Of a stretch of DNA of 64,000 nt, positions 1 to 10,408 are shown piece by piece. The position numbers and the translations under genes were made by a program. The first letter of the stretch is position 1. Each line of letters begins with the position of its first letter. This DNA is from Gamsiella multidivaricata. Lineage: Eukaryota; Mortierellomycota; Mortierellomycetes; Mortierellales; Mortierellaceae. The notes below the pieces were generated by a model, which was given only the letters and a program-made list of their open reading frames with translations, did not search any database and was not told the origin of the DNA. The stretch is taken from the NCBI RefSeq assembly GCF_025024155.1, contig NW_026251728.1:186001-250000 (forward strand). The letters are read 5' to 3'.

Positions 1-186
1 TCGCTGGTTCTTTGTTGTGTCGCGGAATCAATCATCCTTCGCACACCTTCTTTGGAAGACGTGATCATTTCCCAGATCTCTGTGCGCATCGCGCCCCTGA
101 CTTCCAAATGCTGTGGTTCCTCGCAAATTCCATCAAATATAGCAATGTAGACGTCCAAAGTCGCAGAACGCACTAAGCACAACACC

Positions 187-213
187 AAAAAAAAAAAAAA
201 AAAAAAAAAAAAA
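187..213. repeat. poly(A) run
   Basis: Uninterrupted run of about 27 A. No coding sequence or target-site duplication is visible around it. It is one of several 20-32 nt homopolymer runs in the window. Confidence 0.9.
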
Positions 214-423
214 CGCGACAGCAGACGCGGCTGCCTCCATGTCACACCGGCTATTATGGGAATAGTGGCAACTGTCCGTTGTCGTTAAGGTAACAGGCGT
301 TCAGTGCGTTAATGCGAAAGCAGTGCTTTCTTCTTTTATTGTTTCAACAACGAAGAGGCGTGCATATATGCTAGTACGCGTTTGTTCAAAGAGGGCCAAT
401 GCCCACCAACACCGTGAATGTGT

Positions 424-849
424 TTAGCACTTGCCGCTGTACTTGACAGCGGTTGAGGGCAAGTTCTGAGACGTTTCGCCGTTGCCGCTGGACGTGGCAC
501 CCTTGTGAAGCTGGATGGATCGCACATTGCCCGAGACGTTTTCCAAAAGAGGGTACGAGTATGTCGAACCCTGGGCGACGTAGATGCTGGCACGCGTGTA
601 CTTGCCGCCACAGTTGGCGTTATCAAAGAGAGTGAGAGTGACGGTAGCGGCAGCGGGATCGTCGTGATAGTACTTGATCGACTTGATGTTCGTGAACGGG
701 CTGACCGAGTAGCAGGTTTCGTACGCAGGGATATCGAAACTGTTGCACTTGCCCTGGTAGCTCTGAGTGTCGAAGACAGAGAGTCTGCAGGCAGCCTCAG
801 CAGAGGCAACGAAAGCGGCGGCGGCGACGGCGAAGAGAGTGAACTTCAT
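424..849 (-). CDS. small secreted protein, possibly crystallin-like fold
   Basis: Predicted 141-residue secreted protein. The first 19 residues form a clear signal peptide (MKF, then an Ala/Val-rich core ending SAEA before ACRLS). The mature part is about 120 residues with five cysteines. Patterns such as LFDNANCGGKYTR followed by VSGNVRSIQL resemble the Y/F-x-G-S strand pattern of beta/gamma-crystallin-like secreted proteins; that family assignment is only a suggestion. The gene has no intron, a TATA box about 90 nt upstream and a short 5' leader. A role in the wall or extracellular space is inferred from the signal peptide alone. Confidence 0.75.
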   Translation of the reverse strand: MKFTLFAVAAAAFVASAEAACRLSVFDTQSYQGKCNSFDIPAYETCYSVSPFTNIKSIKYYHDDPAAATVTLTLFDNANCGGKYTRASIYVAQGSTYSYPLLENVSGNVRSIQLHKGATSSGNGETSQNLPSTAVKYSGKC

Positions 850-936
850 GGTGAAAATGTGGTTTGAGAGTTGAAATGTGAATCTAGTGATGGGAGGTAG
901 ATGTTGAGAAGGTGAGGATTAGGAAAATCTGTCGAT

Positions 937-946
937 CTTTTTATAC
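937..946 (-). promoter_or_regulatory. TATA box of the small secreted protein gene
   Basis: On the minus strand the sequence reads GGTATAAAAAGATCG, a textbook TATA box roughly 90 nt before the ATG at 849. Confidence 0.6.
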
Positions 947-1113
947 CTTTCATTTTTTTTTTTTTCTATTGCTGCTTCCTTGTTGAGAATGTTACCCGAA
1001 TTGGCTTTTTGAGGTATCCTATTGGCTAATTTAATCAGCCAGCCTCTCACTTCGGATCCGCGGTAATTTTTCAAACTTAAGGTTTGGCCAATAATGCGCT
1101 GCTTTTGGTGCAT

Positions 1114-1967
1114 GAGCCAATCAAATCAGTATTTTATTTTAGGCTCAACAGCCAGATACAACTTTGTTAACGGTTGATGCATCGCATAGACTATTCCCTT
1201 CTCCCGGTGCTTGTCCCTGTTTCCCGTTTGACATAGTCTACAGATGTTGTATCCCTATTCATGTACCATGCGCCTTGCTGAAAGAAACGACATGTTTGTT
1301 CACTTCGAAAGTCGAAACTTATGCTGCTAATTTAGTCCGCATCTGTGTTCTGGTTATAGTTTAACCTGTCTGTCCAAGTTGAGAATCTTTTCACCAAGAT
1401 CATTCTCTTCGCCCTCGCGTCGGAGTCTTTGCTCCTTCGCTCTTGCGTCGGGTCCTTCTCAATGAATTCTATGTGCCGTATCTCCATGCCCCAGTTCTTG
1501 TTTATACACGCACAGAAGGGAGCTGCATGCCAAGTAATGGATGGGCACAACGTACACAAACACACAAAGACATATGGAACGGATAAATGGAAAAACAGAT
1601 GGGTGCAATGTACAGCCCACGCCTGGATTAAGAGACAAAATGTCTCTTTAATTCGAATTTTCGTATTCTGTCTACGCCTGCCAGTATAAAAAATATAACA
1701 GAACATAAAATTTATATGAGGAAGAAACGCATAAAGAGGTGGAGGAGGGTCTGCTGGACGCGTTAGACAGGGGCCGCGCTATGCTTTGTGATGGAAAGAA
1801 GCCTGCACAGTCTCTTGATCTCCGTGTTGCCATATTCATGAGTGACGGACTTAAGCTAATGGCCGAGCTGATAGCACTTAACAAGGGGCAAGATACCATT
1901 GATACCATTGATAGAGTCCGCGTAAAAAAGTGCCGACATTTATATTTTTACAATAATAAATTTTAAT
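1114..1967. other. intergenic stretch with no supported gene
   Basis: Only short overlapping open frames without domain, codon or splice support are visible. The sequence is AT-rich and leads into the transposon-derived region. Confidence 0.5.
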
Positions 1968-2463
1968 ACAGTCGATTGCGGCTCTCACGTGAGAAATGGT
2001 TTCTCGTACGTGCAGCACAAGAGAGCCTGGACATGGTTGCATGGCTGCATGCACAATGTAAAGAGTAACGAAGATACGAGGAAAAGAGGTGCCGTAGTAA
2101 AGTTTTTGCGGCTCCCTTTTTAGACTATCTGCAATGCTTTACCCTATTGTTTACTTACAGACAGGATACCGACGAGACAAGAGAGGGATCATTATTTTCT
2201 GGGCAGACGGGCCCCTTATAAGGTACGTTAAGGGTACTTGTCTCCGCTCAGGTTAACCTAATCAACCTAGAAACCTTAATTTCTTCAAGACGCGTCCAGC
2301 AAAGAAAGCGGCTACGAAAATATATTTGTTAATTTGTACATAAAACATGAGTTTTCAGGGCGGCAAAACTCCTGGTTTCACATCAACAAATTTTGGGATG
2401 GTGCTTTTTGACTGAATTAAAATAAAGATATAAGTGTCGGAACTTTGACAGTGACTGCGAGTC
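1968..2463. other. intergenic stretch starting with an isolated transposon-end sequence
   Basis: Position 1968 begins ACAGTCGATTGCGG preceded by T (TA junction), resembling the ends of the pogo-like elements nearby. No matching opposite end with convincing inner similarity was found, so this may be a solo or decayed terminus. The rest shows no coding signal. Confidence 0.35.
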
Positions 2464-3224
2464 ACAGTCGAAACTTTAACTGGTGATTGGATTGAACCTC
2501 TATTCTAAAGGCGAAAAATACAGTCACATATTCAGTCGGGTGTCCTTTTGTACGCACAAAGCCACAATATCCATCGCACATTCTAAGTCACGAGCGACCT
2601 TTGTGCACATAAGGGACTCAGCGTAACATGTGACTGAATAAGTGGCTGGTTCAATTCAATTCACAATTAGAGTTATCGGTCTAGTTTCGTATGGTGAGTT
2701 GGGCCGATAAACCAGATTCGACTGTACTCCAGTAAAGCATGTGACTGTAGGCTCGACCCCAGCCTGAGGGAGAGAGCATTAAATGCACATGAATTCAGTC
2801 ATTGCCTTTTTAGGCGCAGACGACATTCGTCTCCTCTCAGGCTGGTACACAAGTCGGGAGTCTACTATGCTCTAAATAAAAAGGAAGGTTGTTAAGGGTT
2901 CTAGCTGTGATTCTTGGAGTCTTTTAATATTTTTTCGGGGTTCGCAGCTAGAACCCTTAACAACCTTCCTTTTTATTTAGAGCATAGTAGACTCCCGACT
3001 TGTGTACCAGCCTGAGAGGAGACGAATGTCGTCTGCGCCTAAAAAGGCAATGACTGAATTCATGTGCATTTAATGCTCTCTCCCTCAGGCTGGGGTCGAG
3101 CCTAATGTGACTGAATATGTGACTATATTTTTTGCCTTTAGAATAGCTCGTTCAAAGGGGCTCAATTCAATCCCCAGTTAAGGTTTCATTGCAGGTTTGC
3201 GCGATAAAATCGAGTTTTGACTGT
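2464..3224. mobile_element. composite MITE-like inverted-repeat cluster
   Basis: The left end reads ACAGTCGAAACTTTAACTGG and the right end is its imperfect reverse complement (ending GAGTTTTGACTGT). Both sides share the inner pattern CTATTCTAAAGGC followed by AGTCACATATTCAGTC, about 75-110 bp in all. A further half-element ends at 2725 (CAGATTCGACTGT), so 2464-2725 may be one MITE of about 260 bp beside a second, palindromic one. There is no coding capacity. The subterminal AGTCACATATTCAGTCAC motif also occurs in the pogo-like element at 4831-7170, which makes that element the likely source of transposase. Confidence 0.7.
2748..3104. repeat. perfect 160-bp inverted repeat (long palindrome)
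   Basis: Arms 2748-2907 and 2945-3104 are reverse complements over 160 bp with no mismatch that I could find, separated by a 37-nt spacer (2908-2944). If transcribed, this would give a long hairpin RNA. The arms hold no open frame. Perfect arm identity implies a recent origin or ongoing gene conversion. Confidence 0.9.
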
Positions 3225-3304
3225 CAGAGGGACAACGAAAATTCGGATTAAAGAGACATTTTGTCACTTAATCAGGGCGTAATAAAGGCCGGGAACTGTA
3301 TGTA

Positions 3305-4639
3305 CAGTCACCTTACAAAACTAATTAGCGAATCAGACTTTTACCCATGCTTTTGCGCATTCTTTTACAAATTACCTATATACAACACACCTAAAGAGTT
3401 ATGCAGTCGCTATGAAATTCTTCATGTCTATCGAAAAGCTCTGGGGGAACATCTTTGGTGAATATCAGGGTGGTTTATGCTGAAGGAGAGGGTTGTGGCT
3501 CGCTCAATATCTGCCATTACCACCTCTGTGCTTTTTCACGAATTCCAGTCTCTGGGGCATCGTGTCGACTAGCCTTGCCAGCTGTTCTTGTGGTAAAGCA
3601 TTCCACTCCTCCACTAGAGCTCTCACCAGGGTTGCAATGTCCCGAGGTTGACTTCATCGTCGATTGAGGGCAGTACCAAGGAGGGACCAAACATGCTCGA
3701 TGGGGTTCAAATCTGGGGAATTGGCTGGCCAGTCCTCTATCTTGCGAAAGCCGTGCACTTGGCGCCAACTCTTTGACAGCACGCAGCTGTGCACTGGGGC
3801 ACCATCTTCCATGAGGATTCCATCCTGTACCTCCGTCATAAACCTGAGCAATTCACCCTCATACACATCCTCCACGAAGCACTGTCCGTCGCGACGTCCT
3901 CGCTCAAAAACAACCAGCCTGGACTTTTTAGTAGTTGTAAATGCGCCCCAGACCATGAGGGAGGTCCTACCGCTCTTGAATGTGGGTGCGAGGCAATTGC
4001 CATCGTACTTCTCCTCCGCTGTTCGCCAAACTCGAATCTGGCGAAAATTCTCTCCAACCTCGAATATTGACTCATCAGTCCATACTACCCTCGACCATTG
4101 CTCCGTTGTCCATTTGCTGTACCTCCGCATAAATGTGAGTCGCTTGTCCTTGTGAACGTCGCTGAGATAGGGTTTCTTTGCGGCTACCCGGCTGAAAATG
4201 CCAGCTGAATGGAGCGCTCTCCGAACGGTGCCTTCGCTCACTTCATAGGGTACCATGTTGGTGATATCCTGTAGAGTGACACGTCTTTCACGCTTTGTAT
4301 TGCGTATCATACTCCTAATGTCTCTCTCACTCAGCGCTCTTGGCCGTCCAGGAACTGGGGCGTGTGCAGTGGTGCCTCTTTGATGGTAGATGTGAATAAT
4401 ATTGGTCACTGTGGGCCTGGGTGTGTTGCGCTTCGCTGCAATTTCCGTATGGCTCATCCCCGCTAGACTCATTCCAACGATAATATCTTTTTCTTCCATG
4501 GATAACTGTTTCGGCATGGTAGTTACTCAAGCTGCTGTCAACTGTGCTTGGAGAAGAAAAGTCGTGTTGAAGAAAAGATGTATTTATTTGCTCATGGCTT
4601 GAAAATTATGATTCGCTAATTAGTTTTGTTAGGTGACTG
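3305..4639 (-). mobile_element. Tc1/mariner-type transposon copy
   Basis: Terminal inverted repeats begin CAGTCACC at 3305 and end GGTGACTG at 4639; about 30 bp match (through AACAAAACTAATTAGCGAATC) with one difference. TA dinucleotides at 3303-3304 and 4640-4641 fit the Tc1/mariner target-site duplication. The element is about 1.33 kb and contains one transposase frame on the minus strand. Matching sequence extends a few bases outside the TA (GTATGTA / TACATAC), which may be chance or part of the target. Confidence 0.85.
3504..4517 (-). pseudogene. Tc1/mariner transposase interrupted by one stop codon
   Basis: The reading frame encodes 337 codons, the usual Tc1 length, but codon 288 is TGA. 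Before it comes an N-terminal HTH (residues about 1-60, MSLAGMSHTEIA), a second HTH region (VTLQDITNMV...GTVRRAL), and the DDE catalytic centre: WTDES, MEDGAPVH and SPDLNPIEHVW. After the stop the same frame continues with a typical Tc1 C-terminus (PRDIATLVRALVEEWNALP) to a TGA at 3504-3506. By my count 35 residues separate the second Asp from the Glu, so DD35E rather than the classical DD34E. A single C-to-T change at an Arg codon would explain the stop. The truncated 287-residue product keeps all catalytic residues. Confidence 0.85.
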
Positions 4640-4830
4640 TACATACATTCACCATTCATGAAATTCGAAATTCATTGCAGAAGTCAGACCAGGGGATAAG
4701 GGATGGATGATTCTAGGGTAGAGTCCGCAACGCAAAACAAAGGACCAGCGACAGTAGCTACACTCAAAGTATCAGCCTAACCCAAAACTGGCTATACTCG
4801 CTTTAGATAGGTTCAATAAAAAGGTAACTT
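4640..4830. other. spacer between the two transposons
   Basis: It contains no gene. Positions 4781-4820 form the left arm of a 40-bp inverted repeat whose right arm is at 7413-7452, so the pogo-like element appears inserted within an older repeat pair. Confidence 0.6.
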
Positions 4831-7170
4831 ACAGTCGAAACTCGTTTTTAGGCCGGGGTTTGTTAACAAAACGCGGCCAACAAACTTAATTTGAAATTGA
4901 ATTGACCTCTCTGAGTGGACTATTCTAAAGACCAGAAAATACAGTCACATATTCAGTCACATGCTCTACCGTTGACGTAGAATCCTTTATTATTCCTGCA
5001 AAGCACGCACCAGTTGCTTCACTGTCCGTCGAATATCAAACGTATTCTTTGACCCCTGCTTCGCTCTCTCTCTGATTTGCTTGAGGCCTTCGATGCTTAC
5101 AAGGTCTCCAGCCAGACCCTTCAGCGCTTGAGCGGCTATGTTCCATTCCTCGTCTGCGATCGGTGAGCTTGTGTATCCGTCATGACTAACTTCTTCAGAC
5201 TGGTCGCTTTCTCCATCTGCATTCACCTGCTGCTGCACTTCCTCGGCCAGCTCCTGCACATCCTTGTTTCCTACTATTCGGAAATTCCAATTATTTTCCA
5301 TATTAGTCTCGGCGATCAGATGCTCGAAATGTATTCTCTCCTGCTCTTCGTATTGGTTGTGTCGGGAGTATCGAAGTGGTTGATACTGTTCAGCCTGGGT
5401 TGGCTGCCGTCTGAGCTGCTCACGCATTTCCGTCGGAAGGACTGGCGTTTTGGCGAAGCAGTTTCGCAGCGTTAGAGGCTTCACTCGACTCCATGCATAG
5501 GGGATCAATGTCCAAGCGAGTTCGTTGGAGATACATTTCTTCTTTTGATAGTTGCGAGCGAGATAGGTTTCATAGCTGAGCATCTCCAGGAAAGCTCGTT
5601 TGAAAACACTAATTACGCCCGCGTCGAGAGGCTGTGTTACTGATGTGGTGTTTGTCGGGAGCCGCCGTATGTGGAGATGCTTCCAAGGCGTGTTGGTTCG
5701 CAGATCACGCATGTCGATGTTGTTGTGCGCACCTGCGGAGTCAAGAAGGAGAAGGGTTGGCTGCGAGAGATCGTCATCAAACATTCGTAGCCATCCTACG
5801 AATACGTCGTTCTTCATCCATCCCGAGCTTGTTTCCCTCATGAGCATCCCTTTCGCCGAATCTTCTTCAAGATTTGGAATACTTGTGCCTAAAGTAAAGA
5901 GCATCACAGAGTCGCAAAGGTCAAGATGAAATATAAAGCACCGATAAATAGATGACGATTGCAACATAAATCATACGTTCAACACATTACCGATGACCAA
6001 CGGCTTCAATGAATTCTTGGTGTCTGCCATGGCGAGAGAGGACCCAGAAGCATTAATGCAGAACAGGATGGAGACCCTGCAGCTCCTATTGGCCTTGATG
6101 CCCGACTTTGACTCTTGAGTTGTGTAAGACTTGTTGTCCAGCTCCTGCAAGTAAAAGCCAGTCTCGTCGCAGTTGAATATGTTGTCTGGAGTGTATTGGG
6201 CGCAAAGCTGACGGATATCGGTAAGCTCTGGTTCAATCGCCTCCAGGTCGACCGATCCTGCTTCTCCATGAAGCTGGCAGTAGGTTATCCCATAGTGTTT
6301 CTTGAAGGCGTTAAACCATGAGGCTGAGAATGACGGCGGTGCCTCAGACACGGTATCGCCCGAATCGTCCTGCAGATCGACAAGAATCATACCTGCATTC
6401 TTGATCATCTTGCCATTGACAGGGATGTTCTGCTTCCGCTGAACTTGTAGCCACCGATATAGGACCTCCTCGATCAGTACGTTCTTGCGGTTGACGATGT
6501 AGTAAGCATCCGCAGGGGACATCTTGGCTGCAGCACGTATTTCGTCTTCTCGCTTGATCATGCGCCTAAGGGTACGTCCCGGAAGACTGATGCCTATCAT
6601 AGGCCCGAAGGTGTTGTAAGAAACCTTGATGTTGAGGTTTTCCTTCCGATCATAGAGATAATGATATATGTCCAGTAATTCGACTTGCTTCTTCAGGGTG
6701 TGAGAGACCCTGGGCATTGGGATCTCGAACTGGTTGGGGTTAGGAAACGCAATGAATGTGGTCATATCTTTGCTCCTGGCACAATCCAAAATGAATTTGT
6801 ATCTCAGTCGATGAGTGCGCTCGGTATCCTCAAGTTCGCTCTTGGTGTATTTTTTGTGATTTTTGGCAGGAGGGTGTACAAGAGTTGGTTTTTGTTTTTT
6901 GTTTGATGTCGTTGCCTGGATCGAGAGCGACTCATATTGTCTTTTTTGGGAGGTTTTTGTAGCCATGGTGTTGAGATGTATAGAATGCAACATGAGAGAC
7001 GTGTCCATGGAGAGCAAGAAGCACGCTCGCAACGCAGCATGTGACTGAATATGTGACTGTATTTTCTGGTCTTTAGAATAGTCCACTCAGAGAGGTCAAT
7101 TCAATTTCAAATTAAGTTTGTTGGCCGCGTTTTGTTAACAAACCCCGGCCTAAAAACGAGTTTCGACTGT
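4831..7170 (-). mobile_element. pogo/Tigger-type DNA transposon with 134-bp terminal repeats
   Basis: Terminal inverted repeats 4831-4964 and 7037-7170 match over 134 bp with no mismatch seen, beginning ACAGTCGAAACTCG. The left flank is TA; the right flank is one base off a perfect TA duplication. The single minus-strand gene encodes a CENP-B-HTH/DDE transposase with one intron. Near-identical ends and an open reading frame point to a recent insertion, possibly still active. Confidence 0.88.
4990..6966 (-). CDS. pogo/Tigger-family transposase (CENP-B-type HTH, DDE)
   Basis: Two exons, 6966-5991 and 5888-4990, joined over a 102-nt intron (donor GTAATG, acceptor TTTAG), give 624 residues. Skipping the intron restores PLVIGTSIPN across the junction. 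The start is ATG at 6966 (context ACCATGGCT); the frame is open further upstream but only from non-ATG codons inside the terminal repeat. The N-terminal half has a CENP-B/Tc5-like HTH (VLYRWLQVQRKQNIPVNGKM... ASWFNAFKKHYGI). Catalytic acidic residues lie in NCDETGF, LLLDSAGAHN and TQPLDAGVI. The C-terminal tail is acidic and glutamine-rich. It catalyses cut-and-paste movement of the enclosing element and perhaps of nearby MITEs that share its ends. Confidence 0.85.
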
Positions 7171-7932
7171 TAGTTATCAATAGAATTTTTGTACATTCAT
7201 TGCTGTGCTCTTTGCATTTCTCAATAATGTCCTTCCATAAAGACAGGAATGTTTCTTTAGGGATCTTTAAGAGTATGCTATTCATCTTGCAGTGGACAGA
7301 AAGAATTGTTTCTTCGTAGTCGGTGTTCGTATAAATCGAGGATCTGTTGGCATAAGTTCTTGATAGTTGTCATGGTGAAAATGTAAGAAGGTGAATGGCA
7401 TTCTATTGGCCGTTTATTGAACCTATCTAAAGCGAATATAGCCAGTTTTGGGCTAGACTAGCAAACTGTTCAAAACCAGGAAACAGGATCTCCTTTACAG
7501 ATAGAGAGGGCTGGGGCACACACCGGAACCGTAAACGTGGCAGGTGATCCTGGATGAGATTTGTGTAACGCGCGCCGATTATCGCACATGGACCCTTTCA
7601 AACAAAGCACAGCGCGCCATCGATCAATGAAATCGCAAAGTTCTTGCTTCCAATAACCATCCATGGTCCCCGGTAAGTACGATGCTGGATACCGATAAAC
7701 ACCTACTCTCGGTCAACACGACCGCTCCATAAAGTCCATGTCTTTATCATTGGTACCGTCATGAACAAAAGCAAGTCTTCAAAGATATGAATGAACGCAA
7801 TTCAGTTTTTATTTTTGTACAAGTTACTGCAATGCAAGTGTTTGACGATAAACAACACAATCAAACGATGAGTGTCGGCCTGTTACTGATTAGAAACTAG
7901 AAGGAGCCAGGTGCGGGGAAAAAACACCGCGA
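7171..7932. other. intergenic stretch with no supported gene
   Basis: Apart from the inverted-repeat arm at 7413-7452 it contains only short open frames. A minus-strand frame near 7200-7370 reads like a decayed coding fragment (MTTIKNLCQQILDLYEHRLR then stop), with no family recognised. Confidence 0.45.
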
Positions 7933-10408
7933 TTACTCGTGAAGAACCTTGATGCCGTTGGCCAAGGCTGCAAAGGCCAGGACGCCCCACGACATGTACG
8001 TTCCAATATCGCGGCCAGACGCATGCACACCATCAACGATACCCATCTGCGTCAACAGATCGTTCAACAGGCCACCCTGGAGCAGCTGCGATGACACGAG
8101 TCCGATAAAGAGAGTGTGCAGAGCGACGCGCGAGAATCCTGAGAGTTCCAAGAGGACGAGAAGAATCAAGGTGACGGGGACAACAGAGGTGAACTGGGTC
8201 AAGACTGAGCCGAATGAGTTGCGCTCCATCTCAAAGGCATTCTCGGTACTGGGCTTGCTCCTGAACTTTTCGATCTTGGTCATCGTGCGATCGCCGTTGT
8301 CTAAAAAGTCACAAGAGAAAACGAATATCGGTCGTATTAATTCATCTGCTGACTCGTCCCACGATAGATCTGCGCAGCGAAAACTTGACAAATGATAAGG
8401 ACAACTTACGCAAAGAATCGTTATTCTTAACAACAGTAATGGTGGTCTGGCTGGGATCGGTCATGCGACCCAATCGTCTATTGCGCCAGATGCGGTGCGC
8501 CAAGAACAAGAAATAGATAGCCAAGAGCGAACCATAAACTGAGCTGGCACTCATCGCGCCACGATCCTGCTCTCCAAACCATTGGGAGTGAACATTTCCA
8601 ATCAGCTTCTGATATTGGTCATGGGCCTTGTGCATGGGCGACGAACTGGGTGTGGCCGAACCCCACATGGAGCTGACCGAGGCAGTAGCCTTTTCGTAGC
8701 CATGGCGAGCTTTGTCGGAAGCCGAATGGTAGGACTTATGAGCTTCGTCCGCCATGTTCTTGGCATCGCCAGTTGCATGGCTATAGGCGGACGAGATCGA
8801 CTTGGATGCCTTGTGAGAAAGCGACGAAGCCGATTTTGACGCATGGTGAATGGCAGCCGAGCCAGACTTGGACGCATGGTGGATGGCAGCCGAGCCAGAC
8901 TTAGACGCATGATGAATGGCAGACGAGCCAGACTTGGATGCATGGTGAGCAGCAGACGAGCCAGACTTGGACGCGTGATGAGAGGCGGAGGATGCAGACT
9001 TGGAAGCAATCGAAGCAGCGTGCTCGAGCTTAGCCTTGAGGTGTGCTGTGTCGCGGTTGAAGGTCTCGACAGCACTGTCATACGCGTTCCTAGGGGCCGC
9101 CTTGATCTTGGCCTCGGCATCCTTGATCGTGGTGGTAAAGGAGTCGGTTGCATCCTTGATGGCCTTATGGAGGCGGGACTTATCAGCCTGGTCCTTGGTG
9201 GCGCGGTAGGCGTCATTGATGTTGTTCCTGGCAATGTTAACAGATCTCTGCAAGCTGTTGAGGAACGAGTTGTAAATTTCGGCGCGCGTGTTCCTGACGC
9301 TCTTCAGAGTGTTCTTGAAGGCACGTTCATAGTGATCCTTGGTCTCACCGGTGTTGTCGACAATAGCGTTCCACTGCGAGGTCAACCACGAGTCGGTCTG
9401 CTCTTCATAGTACTTGGCCTCGTTCAACTTGGACTTGATCTTGTCAGCCACCGAATCTAGCTCCTCGACTGCACCAGCCTCGCCGCGGTAGATGCGGTCC
9501 AAGACACTGTGGTAATAATCCTTGACAGGCTTCAAGCTGGACTCGAACGACGAGACAGATGGAGCATTCTTGGACTTCGCCGCAGCCTGATTCCACAGAT
9601 CGTTCAGCGAATCATGCACGCGCTCGGTTGAGATATGTTTCTTGGGCACTGTCTTGACGTTAAGATGACGGTGATCGTGTCGGCTAGGGTGATCCCAAAC
9701 CTCTCTGCAATCCCATCCACCTGAGTGATGACGCGAGAACCAGTACTGCGAATTGGGACCGCATTCGTACTTGGGTGGGCTGTAGACCAACGAGTTGACG
9801 GCTGACTTGAAGCGATCCCATTTCTTGTGGGTGATCTCCGAAGCCTCGTCCTTGATGTCTTCAACCTCGCGCTCGGTCTTGTCAAGGGTCTGGAACCACT
9901 TTGATTTAGCCTTCTCGCGCGCTTCCTCGTGGACACGCTCCGCAGACGCAAGGGCCTCCTTGTATTTCTTTTCGGCAGCCTCGTATGCCTCACGAGCTTC
10001 CTTCTTGTAGCCAAACATTGCCCACTTGGCCTCGGCTGCAGCCTCGTCGCGTGCCTTCCTGGCTTCGATGACAAGCTCCTTGGCGGCCTCATCCGCATCC
10101 TGGGTGAGAGTTTTCACATAATCATAAGCGCGTCGCAGGACGCTGTTGTTCCGAAGGAGCGAAGGGTCGTGATGAATCTCATCGGTGTCGTCATCGTCTT
10201 CGTCTTCGTCTTCGTCCTGGTTCGAGTTCGAGGGATACCAATAATCGCGGAAGGTCTGTCGGACGTTTTCAACAACGCCGCGGTGGTGGTGATGATGATC
10301 CTTGGGCTCGACTATCTCCTCGTGTTCAGAGACAATAGTGGTGGTGCGGGTGACGATGGTTGTGGTGGCGTCGTTGACGGTATGCGTGCTGACGGTTTCT
10401 GCTCCCAT
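7933..10408 (-). CDS. LEA-like helical, His-rich protein fused to a MAPEG-like membrane domain
   Basis: Two exons (10408-8410 and 8300-7933; 109-nt intron, GTAAGT...TTTAG) encode 788 residues. Residues 1-90 are Thr-rich, with a five-His run and a long acidic run. About 90-480 is a charged, alanine/lysine-rich helical region like LEA or apolipoprotein helices (repeated EAAEKKYKEALASAE patterns). About 480-560 is a tandem repeat of roughly 10 residues, HHASKSGSAAI, with at least five copies. The C-terminal 150 residues hold four hydrophobic segments (GSLLAIYFLFLAHRIW, VVPVTLILLVLLEL, VALHTLFIGLVSSQLL, MSWGVLAFAALANG) spaced and patterned like MAPEG/YecN proteins, including a charged RxxxF-type site (MERNSFGSVL). 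MAPEG proteins are membrane enzymes of glutathione/eicosanoid metabolism; catalysis here is unproven. Membrane anchoring of a stress-type helical domain is inferred. Confidence 0.75.

Larger units (their letters stand above)
4781..7452. repeat. 40-bp inverted repeat pair flanking the pogo-like element
   Basis: Arms 4781-4820 (CCCAAAACTGGCTATA...) and 7413-7452 are reverse complements with one mismatch and lie outside the 134-bp terminal repeats of the inner element. Similarity extends a few bases beyond the arms (CTA/TAG). This looks like an older transposon or MITE into which the pogo-like element inserted. No transposase can be assigned to the outer pair. Confidence 0.75.

Noticed and set aside
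2464..3224. CRISPR-like repeat array
   Set aside because: Repeats are inverted, not direct, have no regular spacers, and the genome is eukaryotic.
8582..9460. Plus-strand frames with Arg/Gly repeats over the helical protein gene
   Set aside because: Complement of the Ala/Ser/His repeat array.
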